DNA of 64,000 bases from Certhia americana (lineage: Eukaryota; Chordata; Aves; Passeriformes; Certhiidae): contig CM031857.1 of assembly GCA_018697195.1 (NCBI GenBank), positions 55,432,683-55,496,682 of the forward strand, written 5' to 3'. The position numbers and the translations under genes are program-made. The notes under the pieces are model-generated. The model searched no databases. It worked only from the letters and a program-made list of their open reading frames with translations, and was not told the origin of the DNA. This document shows positions 49,236-61,746 of the stretch, piece by piece (position 1 is the first letter of the stretch; each line of letters opens with the position of its first letter).

Positions 49236-51579
49236 GACAAAGATAGGTCATGTAGCAAAACAATTGCAAGTCAGGAAAGGAATCTGGGCCATGGGGATGT
49301 TCAGACCCCTGCACAGCCAGACAAATGCTAACCATGGTGGGAATAAGAAAGAGGACATTGTTCCTTCAAACATCTTGGGACTGAATGTTTATCAACATGG
49401 AATCATCTTCAGATTTTTTCAAAACACGGTTCAGCCCAAGGCTTCCCTGGATATCAGTGAAGGAGTTAATAAAAAGCGGTGAAGGCTAATGAGTCTTTAG
49501 TAGACTTGAACTCTTTATTTCAGACTTACAGGATAGATGTCTGCAAATCAAAATAATTTGAAAGAAATAATGGATTCCATCTTTATCTGGAAAATAAAAT
49601 CATGTAATAAAAACATGAAAAATCTCAGAAAACATCAACCAGAAAGACATCATTATCTAGACTCCTCTAGGAAAGTATGAAAAAAGATAAGATCAAAGGT
49701 AGATGCACCAACCGCCTTGAACCATGTTTATACATAATATCTTCCATGTGTTCTGCTTTTGAAAGTAGATTAGCATTGGAAATGATTCAAAAACTTCTTC
49801 AAATTGAGCAATGCAGCTTTAGGAATACCAACATGAGGATGAGAAAATGCAGAGGAAGAGGTTCAGATGTAGGGAAGAGAAGCTGCTGTAAAGTCCTTGC
49901 AAGTTAAAGATGTTGGAGAAGATGTCCAGACATCTGGACACAGGGAGTTGCTTGTTACATGAGAACCTCAGCTATGAATAGAAGGAACCAACAAGCTCAG
50001 ACCAAGGAGAAGGAGAATTATGCTAAGCTTCCAGTGAAGAGAAATGAAAAGAATATTAATCTAAAATTTCTTATTTATTTTATATTATGTTTTGGGTGTG
50101 TGAGAGGGACAGAAAATGTATTTGACTTAGCTCTTGGTATGCTTTTTCCTTTTTTGTTCCTCTCATGTCACAGAAATGCTTTTATTTAACAGGCTAAGAT
50201 AAGTCTGGGAAATGAGGATACTTACCTTCTGCGTGGAGCCCAGGCATAGTGATGGAAGCAAAGGGAACCTGCCAACAACTCCTTGAGGCCAGGATTCACT
50301 GGAGTTTTCTAACTTCTACAGGGGTCACAGTGGTTCATCAGTGGCCTGATTTCACTAGAAGATTCCAGTGTGCTAGATTATGAAAAAGGAGTGTGTAAGA
50401 GCCTTTCTGCTGACCTCATGCACACAGTTTGAGTTCTTCGTTGAGTAGGAAGGAGAAGGAGGTGACAGAGGAAGATGTCAGCTTGCATGAGGCCAACACT
50501 TCCCCAGATGATTTTGACAAGCAAAGCTGTCTTTGCTCCATTTGAGAAGGCTGAAGGGAATGTGTCCCTGTGCAGAGCAGATCCTAAGGAATGGTAAATA
50601 TGTTGGCATTCAAAATACACTTGAAATACAACATGCCAGACCTACTCTTCAAAGAAGTTAGAGGTCCTGCCTCAGCCCACCCTCTAAATACATGCTTTGC
50701 TTTGAATCCCACTGAAATCAATGCCCCTTTGAAGTGTACTTCCCAGCACTTTCAAGAAGCAGAAGGGAGATTGCAAAAGGTTAGCCTAAAGTAATGGCAC
50801 TATGAGCTATATAAATCTTACTCTTGGATCTATAGCCTTTCCATCTGCAGCTACATGGACGGGCAAATTTCTTTTGATGCCTGAAACTGTGTTGCAGCAC
50901 ACCAACATTTAGAAATTGCACCTCCTGATTTATTGCTTGAGTGAATTTCTCTTGCTGCAACAGAAGGCACAAAGGAGCCTCTGCGGATCTGGCCAGTCTG
51001 AGGACTCATCTGGTTGAACTTCTGCTGCTGTCAGTGCTGGGAGCATTGCCAGTGACGGGCAGGTGGGAAGACACCAGGGTGAAGACAGGATTACGCGGAC
51101 TGCTGGAGAGTAGGTGTACAATGCTGAAAAGCTTCAGGGGAAAGCAAACTGCAGACTGGCTCCAGCCTGGGGATGCCTCACCCTGCTGTGCCTTCAGCTG
51201 TATGGTCTGGCACCTTGTGTGAGTGACTGGGCAGCTGGCTCCAGCACGTTCCACTGACACTGCCCTGTCTGCCCACGTGGTCATGTAACATTGGGTCAAA
51301 ATCGTCCCTATCATTTCCTTTCACATGTCCCTGCAAAGCTCATTCTTCACTTTCCACCACTCCCAGATCTCCCCCGAAGCTCTGCCTTTCTAGGTTTCTC
51401 ATCCCTTGAACCTCAGCCTTTTATCTGGCTTTCCCCCAGATACATTATGTTTCATTTTCTCAGTGAATGTCACTTTGGTAATTTTCAGATGGTATGTTGA
51501 GACTACATCTATCCTCACTGGTGTTTGCAACGGTAGTATCTGGGAAGCTTAATAAAGCAGAGTATCAAACACAACAACT
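49236..51579. other. Unique noncoding sequence, no gene seen
   Basis: Chance frames only (for example 51006-51314 minus, 102 codons). A short inverted repeat TGTCCAGA-CA-TCTGGACA lies at 49923-49940. No transposon was recognised. Confidence 0.4.
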
Positions 51580-51665
51580 TGGGTTTGTAGGAACCTCTGA
51601 GCTAAGGCAAAGAGAAAGAAAACACTCTGCCCACAGACACAGAGGTGGGTTCAGACTCTAGTGGC
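51580..51665 (-). mobile_element. Possible MIR-type relic
   Basis: The order 'gctaaggcaaagaga', 'actctgcccacagacacagag', 'gggttcagactctag' loosely follows the reverse complement of MIR. Each part is degraded and chance similarity is possible. Confidence 0.25.
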
Positions 51666-54600
51666 ACTGAGAACATTTGAGCTTACACCTGATCTGCAAA
51701 GATAAAGTTTCTCATCCATTTGAAAAGAAAACAGCAAGGACAGTATTGCCCCCAGCCCTCATGGTTTGTATAAATGTGCGTCAGTAAAGATGAAAAGCAA
51801 TATGGGTAGGAGAAGAAAAGGCATCCCTATGAGAAGTGCGATTGGCATTTCAGAGGCTGCTTTTGCTTTTAATCTGTGGGTTTTAGAAATGAATGCACTT
51901 TAGTTGCTGTAGCAAGAGATTACTTGTGCTGAGTGGGCAAGTTTGGTACAGAGGAGCTGAGTGAGGAACAAGCCCTGTCCAAAGGAGGTAGATGTTCAAC
52001 CTGACATTGCTCTGGGCACCCATGCTGACCTTGAAACCAATCATGAGCCCTAGGCTCTCCCTGAGGCCACCAGTGCTTTTCTAACATGTGCTGGGATTTG
52101 GTGGGGATGCTTGGAAATTGGCTGAGGCATATTTATATAGGTTCAAACTGCTCCACAGTTACCTTGTCTGTCCAAACTTCTAGGTGATACCCACTATGGC
52201 AGCCTGGGTCTGCCATTCCCTCTGCATGGGAATCCTCTTTTCCCCTTGGAGAGGACCATTTTCTCCAGCTCCATTTCAGGGTGCATCTTCATGTCCTCAC
52301 TATCCCCCTAACCATCATAAACAGCAGGTAAAGGGTGCATTTTAAAACAACACTGGTGTATCTCTTTTAAAAATACTTCTTCCCTTCTCACTTCACCTTT
52401 CTCATCTTTTTCTTTGCTGGCTTCAAAGTGAATGGTCAAGGGCAAACTCAATTTCACAGTCTTAGTATTATGTATGGTAGGCTGGAGAGCAACAGCTTTC
52501 TGAAGCAAGTCTAAATATGGAAGTTCTCTTGGGAAAGGAAGGGAGAATGCATCTGTAGCAAAAAAAGAGCTAGGATGAATGAAAAATTAAACACCGGAGG
52601 TGATTTATGGCAGGTGAGTACTTGCTTAGTTTAGGACAAAAGGGGTTATTGTAAAATCCATTAGCTAGTGTGTTCTAACTGCTACCTCTTAACATTAATA
52701 TTAAAGAATATATTTAATTTTATTTTATATTTATATTAAATTTATATTATCACATATGCAAAGGTACAGCTCAGACTGAAGTGAAGGCTAACAAGGAGAT
52801 AACTTTGCTCTAGCTGGCTAATCTGTGCTAAAATAGTTTTCCTTGTCTAGATTAAGGTCACAGGTCCATGACTGCAAGGAGTTGTAGTAGCTGATTGAGT
52901 TTCCCTCATCAGCTGACCAGCAGTACTGGTTGCATATCTACTCTGAACTCACCACGACACTGAATTCACATAATTTCCCAAAGGGGACCCTTGTGCAAAA
53001 TCTGAGTCACAGTTTATGCTAAAATGTGCAAAACGAGTACTTGCTGTGGCCTTGGTTGGCATTTTCAGCAGAAGGTCTGCCTAAGTTTTGTGCCACAGGT
53101 ACGTCTCTTGATGCCATGACGTCTGGGTTTTGGATCACTCATCAGTCCTTTGATCCTTTTAGAGTCACAGAATCTACGGGAGGCACTGCTGATAGGCAGA
53201 CTGAATAAAGCCCCTTTCTCTATCTAATCTGACTGGGCTGATGTAATGCATGATACGAGCCAGCATCTTCACGAGATAGGAATCTAGGAGCAGCTTATGT
53301 GGCTAAGCCTTATACCAGACACTGCCCGGTAATGCCGACTGGATGGGGGAATTAACTAGAGGAACAGTCAAGGCTCTTTGATTAAGGGATTGCATCAATT
53401 GTTATAAGATATATTTGCAATAAAGATCTGTGGTTCCTGCTAGTAGGTTGGTATCAGTTGTGGCTAAGAACACTATCTTGCCATCTGTTCTTGGCAGGAA
53501 TTGTACAATCCTTTCTTTCAAGTCGCAGATATTATTACACTTACTCAGCCTTTGTCAGCTCAGGACTTGACCATTATAATGCTCCCTGCAGGATGCTGCT
53601 CGCTGCGACCATCTGGAAAAAGAAGCTAGATCAGTATACAGCTGCTTGCTTATTCAGTAGCATTTCATACCACAAATGTCTTACACATCTGCCTTGTCGT
53701 CTGCCCCGGCTATTCATTTGAGGGTGTGGTGGGAGGTGCTGCTTTGAATCTATACAATGCTGTGCATGCAGAGAGAGCTATGTTAAAGGAACACTAAGCC
53801 TGCAGAGTGTGGCAAAATTTCTAGTTTGGAAGCTTTGCACGATGCCTCTGGACTTAATTAGATATAGGGTAAAGGAGTATTTACACTCCTGTCTTAGGCT
53901 ACCTGTACACAACATGTCCCCACCAATCAAATTTCTAACCTCTTCCTCTAAATTGCCTTCAAGTCAGATTGCTGTGTTGTCCTCCAGTCACTGTGATGAG
54001 TAGCACAGAAAGGATGGTGTCCATCAGGTGTACAGCTGTTCTGTGTTTTGTTTCTCGTGCATGGCCCACGGCCCCACTAACCACACATTTTCCAAGCCTT
54101 TCTCAGAGGCAGATTTGTTCCTTTCCTCATGGTCCCTCCTGTGTCACTCATCACTGTGATGATTAATCAGTCAGGTTATCAATCAATTTATTCTCACAGA
54201 CTCATTTGTGGTGGAGATGGTGGTTATGTCTTCATCTTGCCTGACTGTGATTATTGCATCCTCCTGGGGTCTCACCTGCTTTGAGTATGTTCCACCTCTC
54301 ATGCCAAACCTTCTTGCTGTTGGTGACTAGTGTGGCTCTCAGTGCACAAGTTGAGGGCACGGTGCCTATATCTCCCGGATTTTTGACATCACTCTGCCTG
54401 ATGCCCAGGCTGCCTGGAGAAGGAGATGCCCTTTGCACCTCTCTGTCCATTGCAGAGAAGACAAGCAGCAGCACAAATATGGGAGGTCATGGTGAAAGCA
54501 TCTGAGAACTAGGAGCCTAGCAAGGTGAGCAAGGGAAAGAGGAATAAAGACTGTGATTAAACTAAGGCCACTGGCTCTGCCCCCTGTGGTGCTGCAGAGA

Positions 54601-57119
54601 CTGAGGCAAGGACTAGGACAGAAGGCTGGGTGAAGGATAAACAGTTCAATAGCTGGCAAATAGTTAGGGTTGGTATGGTTAGGAGACCAGGAGAAGGAGG
54701 CATGGATGAGAAAGAAACAGCAGAGACTGGGAGAGGCTGGAGCATGTTTTCTACCATGGTCTTGGACAAAAGCCACCCTGGCACTCCTCCATTGGCAAGA
54801 AACAGCCTTGAAACTCACCCACAAACTGTGCTATCACCCTCATCTTCTCTCTGGTCCAAAGATTGGATGGCAACCTATCGCTACTATCAATTACTCCCTC
54901 GGATCAAGTCTCTGAGTCACTCCAAGTCCTGGAGGATCAATCTACCACAGACCACATCTAACCTGCTGGCTTTTCAAGGCAGACCATACCTGTGGAGGCA
55001 AGGTAGAAGTTAAAATTCAATTCACAGTCAAAAACCTTTGGAGCTGCTGCCATACTGTGAGTTGTATTTTCCTGGGTAGCATTCATGTAAGTTGTAGCAG
55101 CATTGAACGCGCAGCTCCTCTGTATGAAGTTACAACTGCACGAGGGCATCACACGGTCTATTTGCAAAGCCTGTTAGCTGCATAGCTGCTCTTTTGTACA
55201 CAAAATCTCTGATTCAGCAAGTTCTTTAATCATGAGTCCCGCTTTAAGCATGTCTCTGAAAATCGGGTCTTATGTCACATACCTCTGAAAAATCAATTTT
55301 TGTCTCAATTTGTGGCTTTTTTCTGTTGTATGAGCTCTCTTGCTGGATTTGTCTGAAATTCTGTGCCTGAAGCAGAACAGCAAGGAAACATACAAGTTCT
55401 TATAAATAATTACGCTTGTCAAAAAAGTTATCTTCCTATGGCTTAAAGTGATACTATCAATGTTTTCCATTTTTTCTGCTTTATTCCCCCAATAAGGACT
55501 ACCCCTGTAAAATATAAAAACCAGCTCCTAAAACTACCCACAGTCTGAGAGGTTTTTTTCCCTCTTTTTGGTTAATGAGGATAAAACAGGACACCAGAAA
55601 AAACAGGATGTATTTACTCCTATGTCTTCCTTTAAGCTCCAGAAATTGTATGCCCATACCATTCAGCTTCACAAGTTTACTTGCAAATCAAAAACACTCT
55701 AAATTGGCATGATCCCACAAAGCCTGCCACGCACTACATCCAAACACATGGCAAGAAATTTGTCCAAATAACATTTTTATGTCTAGTTCATATCTAATTT
55801 ATATCTAGTTCTACTATATACCAAGACTGCTACATGTGCACAGATCAAGATTAGTGATTCAATGATGCCTGCTGAAAGGTGGGGAAAATTACCTGTTCTA
55901 TTAAAATCTAGAAATTTTCCTATGCATTTAGAGACAATATTTTTTGGCTGGAGTTATCTAAACTGCATCTTGCCCTCCTACTCCTCGTAATGTGTATGAC
56001 AGACTTCGCTGCTGGCTTCCACAGGGGTGATTGATTGCATTTGGATATCAGAGAGTGTGTTCCTGAGTCTCAGAAAGTTTGTGAAGGCAGACACTACATG
56101 GCTCCCCTGGTGACTTGCAGAGGATGTATATGCCAGTTGTGATGGAAAAAAACCATGACCTCTCTTTTTGTCTTCAGAAATTTTACAGATCTGTCCACAG
56201 AAAGCCAATTTGGGAATCAAATAACCTTTGTGTTTTCTAGGTTGCAGTCTGAATAGGCAGAGAAGGAGGAAACTACTGTCAATAAATGCAAAGCTAAAAA
56301 TAGGAAGACCAAAAGCCTCAGCAGGGCTCTGGAAGAATCCTTAAGGTGGAAGTAAGAGTTATTTATAAGGTTGGGAGCGGAGGGGAGAGAGAGGTCAGTA
56401 GAAGACATTACATTACTTACATGGTTTGGGTTCCAGAAATTACTTTCTGGTACACACAGCATCATTAGGAGGTGTCTCTGCTCAAGTCCTGGGTCCTAGC
56501 TACTTTTTGTGCCAACATGTTGTTCCATGCCAGGAAGCAGGTTTCTAGGCATTCCCAGGATGTAGGAGGGACAAGACTCATGATCTGTGGCTCCAGTTTA
56601 GAGAGCAGACATTCTTACTTGCAGATACATGTTTTGCAAAAGCACTTTTTGGAGCCTGAAAGCAGTTCAAGCTGTCTCCACAGGCATAGTCCTAACTGAT
56701 AGGTAGTTTGATGGAATTGTAGGCAGATGCAAGCCTGGGGTGGAGTCATTTTCTCCAGACTGACTTGCAAAGGACTGAATTTTCTAAGTTTGTTACTTAG
56801 GATGTATCCAAATATCTCCCAATGGAAGGTGAGCTTTGAGGATTGGTACTGACTTAGGCCAGATACAATTAAGCAAATAGTTCAGTGCAACAGGATCAAA
56901 TGCTAGAAACTTGACATTTACACAATGTATATTGGTCTCATTCTAGTATCATCCCATTAGCACACAAAATGTGTCCCTAGAGAACACCTTTTCATTGAGT
57001 TTTATCAGCAAGGGAGCCAGCTGGTGTTTCTGAGACTACTCCATGATGTGCACCCTAGCAGGGAAAGTGGAAGTGCCTAGGGGATGCATTGCAGAAGTAC
57101 TTCCCAGTGCAAACAAAAC
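51666..57119. other. Unique noncoding sequence, no gene seen
   Basis: Overlapping frames at 54366-54824 (-, 152 codons) and 54630-55013 (+, 127 codons) shadow each other and have no recognisable domain. An AT-rich low-complexity patch made of TTTATATT-like words lies at 52690-52755. A degenerate ATCTAGTTC/ATCTAATTT tandem lies at about 55780-55812. A clean unique stretch near 53220-53430 looks element-like. Confidence 0.4.
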
Positions 57120-57610
57120 TCTGTTGTAGACACATCCTTAGATTAATAATGTTTATACAACTGAAATAGCTACCATGATACCTATCCCTCAATCTGAGTA
57201 CTCCACTGAAAATGTGAGGTCTGAGACAAACCCAAGATGAATGACCTCATTTACACTTCTAAAATCTGAAAAATGTTTTCACCTCACATTTTCAAAGGAA
57301 ATAGAGGGAATATTTCTTTCACAATTTTTCTATCTTTAATCGTAAAGGTAATAAAATATTTGGCTATTAACCAGCATTAACAAATTCTGCATTATAACAA
57401 CTGTTACAATTTTATTTAATGAAAAGTCTTGGGCAAGCTAAATAACAGATGGATATTCCAGCCTAATGTAATGTAATAGAATATAAATGACCAGTGAGTG
57501 TGTATTTAAATATCTCCTCTCAGGCATAGTTTAAATTGGCTATTTACATTAATTCTGAGTTAAATTGCTGGTGAACTCTATGAGGAATTTAATCTAGTTT
57601 GCCATATATG
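57120..57610. promoter_or_regulatory. Candidate conserved noncoding element
   Basis: The AT-rich, ORF-free stretch has many intact homeodomain-type words (TTAACCAGC near 57367, ACATTAATTCTG near 57545) and no transposon texture. It is a visual judgement only. Confidence 0.2.
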
Positions 57611-57984
57611 AGAAAGAAGAATAACAGTTATGCAGGAGGTGTGTCCTGCCTGGCGGTTCAAGTGGACCTCCTTGATTGTAGAAGGACACATCTGAAAAAT
57701 TGCCTGTGCAGAGGAGCATCAGAAGGAAATGTTGGGACAGACAGCTCCTGGATGAAATAACTGACAGCATCCCATGGAGGAGCACTAATACTTCAGAGGC
57801 CTGATTTACTTCTTGCCCACACAAAACAATTCCACCGGTACAAGTGTGGGACAGGGAGTTGCAGTGTGGAGGTGGGAAGGTACACCCGGGGCCTGTAATC
57901 ACTTAAATGGGCTTTGCTGCATGAGGAAATGATTGAGATAAGGAGCAATGAGGTGGAAATGTCTCTCGCTGAGGCTGAAGCTTG
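57611..57984. other. Unique noncoding sequence, nothing recognised
   Basis: A 102-codon minus-strand frame (57594-57902) has no recognisable domain. No repeat was recognised. Confidence 0.35.
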
Positions 57985-58290
57985 AAAAGCAGCGGCAGTC
58001 CTTCAGCAGCTAATTTAGCAGTCATATTGCATATCAAAGGGACCCACTGACTTTTGGAGTGCACAGAATAAATAATTGATACCTCACCAGGGGGACTATC
58101 ACGTCTCAGCCGTCAAGCTGATGGGAATTAGCCTCATTGGAGGGGATGTTTGCAAGGCCAGAGCATAGGCAATACTGGTGATAAGCAATTTGGCTGTGAC
58201 ATAATGCAGAAGTTAATGACATGTCAGTATTTTGTTATACCATTTTACTCTCTGCTCTTCATTAAACCCTTCCAGTGTCTGAAAAGTAAT
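57985..58290. promoter_or_regulatory. Candidate conserved noncoding element
   Basis: The stretch is unique and open-frame-free, with scattered CpGs and mixed homeodomain and POU-like words (AGCTAATTTAGC near 58009, TGCATATCAAAG near 58029). It resembles a developmental enhancer in texture, with no proof. Confidence 0.2.
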
Positions 58291-59189
58291 TTCTTTCCAG
58301 TCACCACTGCAGTTGTTGAAGCCCTCTGACCCCAGCAGCCTGGTCACAAGGGTGTCATGACATTCCTGCTAGAACAAAACGGCTCTCTGAAAAGCGTGTA
58401 GGCAAGAGAGATGCTGCACAGGCTATTTCCACTGCAAAGCTTCTTGGATGTTTCTGCATTTGGGGATGAAAACATTAAAATTATTTTTTAAAATAAAGAC
58501 TCAAGATCAGGACCCTGCCAGTGGCACATCCAAAACAAGATGGTTCAGTGTCACCCACCAACTTGTACATAAGGACATGATTTTTATGATGGGAAAACTG
58601 GCTGTACAGCCATCATCAGGAAAGTCTGTGACCAGAGGTTTCACTTGTATTTGCCTGAAGGCAAACACTTCACCAAGAGAAAATCCCATTGCAAACCATT
58701 TGGTCATTTTTGAGTGCCTTGCCACTTGACTTAGAGTCTAGGTGAGGGATATGAAAATAATCTGGGAGTACAACAAAAACTGCAGGGAATAGCTGTGAAC
58801 CGGGAAGGTAGTGAGTGACACTACTCTATGACATGGCTGTGTATCTTGGTCTGGTTGTACACTCCCACACTCTGGATCTGTCTGCATGCACCTAAAATTT
58901 AGAAGAGAGATTTTGCCAGACACCGGAGATAGGAGAAAAACACTCAGGTGGAAGTAAATCCACCCCTCATCTTTATCAGCTATCTCTGCAACAAGAAAAG
59001 GAGACATAACAAAGCTTTTATTTCTCAGGGACAGGCTATTAGACCAGAGAGCTCCCGACTATCAGAGTGATGACTTGCTGAGACCTTTTAGGGATACAGA
59101 GCAAAAGTACCCTCCATCATCCTGTCAGGGAGCTGATAGATTGTAGCACCTCTTGCTCACATATCAGCAGCGCAAGCCCTTGGAACACA
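58291..59189. other. Unique noncoding sequence, nothing recognised
   Basis: Frames at 58448-58729 (+) and 58507-58725 (-) are mirror shadows of each other. No repeat was recognised. Confidence 0.35.
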
Positions 59190-59625
59190 GCGTGCTGCTG
59201 CAGCCAGCTAACTCCCAGCTCCGGCCCCAGCCTGCAGCTGTTCCTTGAAAAAACCAGCCCAGGTCATTGGTTCCACCTGGGACCGGACAGGAGCATGCCC
59301 CCAGCCTGGCCCTGCATGCCATGCATGCCTCAAGCCCCCTACAATCAACAGGGGGGCAGCTGCGGGGGAAACCGGCTCAAGCCTGTCCCATGAAGTGCTA
59401 ATGGACAAGCCGGCAGGAGAGGTGGTGGGGTTTTTTTTGGCTTCTTCCCGAGGGGCAGCCTAACGTAACTAAATAGGAAGACAAAGATGCGCGGGTCATT
59501 CCTGCTGTGGGCGGCCCTAGGTGACAGCTCTTTCCACTGGCACTGGGTCACAGCCGTGTGCCGAGCTGGGAGCTGGGTGAAGCCGCTGCACTTGCCCAGT
59601 GTCAATCAGGGATGGGCAGGCTAAG
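59190..59625. promoter_or_regulatory. GC-richer block with scattered CpGs
   Basis: GC and CpG are raised above the neighbours, though less than at 29.1-29.96 kb. A GCATGCCATGCATGCC word lies at about 59312-59328, and the frames here (59208-59408 minus, 59245-59463 plus, 59345-59605 minus) overlap each other. It may be a regulatory element, or simply a GC-rich patch. Confidence 0.25.
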
Positions 59626-60094
59626 GCAATGAACTCCTTCATGTTGAGAACAGGAACAGCCAGAAGACAGGCTGTGCTGTGCTGCACATCACCTTCAGTA
59701 ACATTTGAGCTGTGCCTTAAGCTTTGGAGGCCTTAAGCCCCATCCCCTTAAGGAGGTTGTTGTTTCAGAAACATGGAGGTCTACAAAAAAAAAAATGGTG
59801 CTATAGCTGGAATCTGGTATGTTCCAGGACTGGTATGTACAAGACTTAAAATCATGGAAATCAGCGCTTTGCAGCCTGCACTGCTTTCAGAATCCTGGAG
59901 CCAAGGTCAGAGGTGGTTGCAGTGATGCATATTACCTGACATTATGTTGTAATATAAAAAAAAAAATTTGGAAAACTGTCAATCCATTAATGAGCAAGAC
60001 CATTTTACCAAATGTTAGTTTGGTATGTTAGGAAATGTTAGGTTTCTGCGAACCTAAATGCCATCAGTGAATATATCCTTCCCAATCTTCTCTG
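59626..60094. other. Unique noncoding sequence, nothing recognised
   Basis: No gene or repeat was recognised. A short A run is at 59786-59794 and another at 59959-59967. Confidence 0.35.
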
Positions 60095-60215
60095 TATTTA
60101 CCTCTGTACAGGTGAAGAACTAAATAAAAATGGGCACTGGGAAATCAAGTGATTTACTCAAGGCCATACAAAGGACTGACTGCCTTGCTTTTGGCATTCA
60201 AACCAGGCACACATG
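60095..60215 (-). mobile_element. MIR-type SINE core relic
   Basis: Read on the plus strand the stretch follows the reverse complement of MIR: 'ctctgtacaggtgaagaact', 'caagtgatttactcaaggccatacaaagga', then 'ggcattcaaaccaggca', which corresponds to the tRNA-like head. The order and spacing are good for a very old SINE. Confidence 0.55.
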
Positions 60216-60529
60216 TTGGGAGCAGTCTCACCCCACATTCCTTCTCTTTTCTGCGATTAATACCCCCAGAAGCCAAGCTCTCTGGAGGTGCTTGTGTCTT
60301 CCCTTTTATGGCAAATGGAACCTTATCTGGGTACATGGGAGGCACTGGAGACAACTCAGCCACTTCTGAGGCACTGTCCAATACCTTTATAATGATATTA
60401 ATCGCCATTCCCAACTGTGCTATTCACTCTCAGATCAGGATTTAGCAAGCTTGCATTTCATAATCTGCCTCTGAATTCTAAAATAATCCACCACAACCAC
60501 TGTAGTAGACTCTTCAAATTAAAATGCTG
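60216..60529. other. Unique noncoding sequence, nothing recognised
   Basis: Overlapping short frames on both strands, with no domain. No repeat was recognised. Confidence 0.35.
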
Positions 60530-60760
60530 TTTAACAGGAAAATGAAGTTCTAGAAATGTATTGCAAAATTAGAATTACCCATAAAATAAAATAATTTTGA
60601 TGTGACATATCTGGCTGTAAATTTGCCTTGCAACAGAAATATTCATAATTACAGTAATTTGCAGCTCAGACTCTTACTGTAGTTACATGATCCCGTAATT
60701 GCTGAGTTGTCTGCTAAGCGCTGGTTGTGCTAGATAAACCAGTTTGCTGTTTAAAGGAAC
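60530..60760. promoter_or_regulatory. Candidate conserved noncoding element
   Basis: The AT-rich, ORF-poor stretch has several intact factor-type words (ATTCATAATTACAGTAATTT near 60641-60660, CCGTAATTGCTGAG near 60693) and no transposon features. It is a visual judgement only. Confidence 0.25.
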
Positions 60761-61703
60761 AGACTCCAAGCCAGCTCCAGTGCATCCTGAAGCCATGGAA
60801 AACTTCCTAGAGACTGCAGTGAGCGGTGGGCTGGACCTTCAGCTGGAAGGGAAGGTATTCAATCTCCTGCAGAACTGTTCCAGTAACATTTGTTCAGAAG
60901 TGTGGAATACATAGTGCTTTACTGTGTAAAGCAACCTCTACTGTAAATCACTGCATCTTCACTGAGCAGTTCTGGGTTTATGCCACTGCAAATGGAAAAT
61001 ACTCTGGTCAACATTATGGATAAAACTTTGGCTTGTAGTTAGGATACCAAGCTGCTGATTTCCTCAATTTCAGATATGAATGTTCACTTTCTAGGAGCCA
61101 CAATTAGGAGAGGTGTAATTCAATAAATACTACTTCCAGATTGCATAAGCATGCCTCCCAAAAAACATTGAGTATTTGAGCTTGACTGCAATTAATAACG
61201 ATGAAAACATAATCTGTTTGGGCTGATTACATACAAAATGGCATAACCCATGGAGGTATCTTCTCAATAATACCAGTAAGCAAAGAACTTGCAGAGGAAA
61301 GGAGAGCCTGAGGTTCAGGTCCTTGATCCCAGAGAAGCATCTGCATTTCATTTCGGGCAAAGCAAAAAAAGAGTCCTAATGTTCTCTGTTCCTAAATCCT
61401 GAGCCTTTAAAGTTGCTCTCAGCTAGTTCTACCATCTTGTTTCCACAAACCTGTGCTCCAGGGAGGTTTATATTCAGCAAGAACAGAGACTGGACTACCT
61501 GTGGAACTGTGTTCTCTCTCTCTTGGGATGTGGACACCGTGGGCTTGGACTCCTCTAGATTGTGGTCCAAAAGGATTTTTCATCCCCTAAGAAAGCCTTC
61601 TTAGAATCAAGCTTTCAGCTGTGCTGCATGGTCAGACAGTAAGTAATGCTGTAATAAATAACAGATAGGTTTTGGTTTTGGTTTTTTAAAAGAATTAAAA
61701 CTT

Positions 61704-61705
<2 letters not shown>
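60761..61705. other. Unique noncoding sequence, no gene seen
   Basis: Only short frames are visible. A GGTTTTGGTTTTGG run lies at 61669-61687, just ahead of the poly-T tract. No transposon was recognised. Confidence 0.35.

Positions 61706-61742
<37 letters not shown>
61706..61742. repeat. (T)37 homopolymer tract
   Basis: There are 37 consecutive T residues, the longest homopolymer in the window. On the minus strand it would be an A tail, but no retrocopy body was recognised beside it. Confidence 0.95.

Positions 61743-61746
<4 letters not shown>

Noticed and set aside
54366..54824. 152-codon minus-strand open frame
   Set aside because: It shares the region with a 127-codon frame on the other strand, and neither has a recognisable domain.
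57640..57680. tRNA-like GGTTCAAGT word
   Set aside because: No matching A box or acceptor stem could be placed around it.
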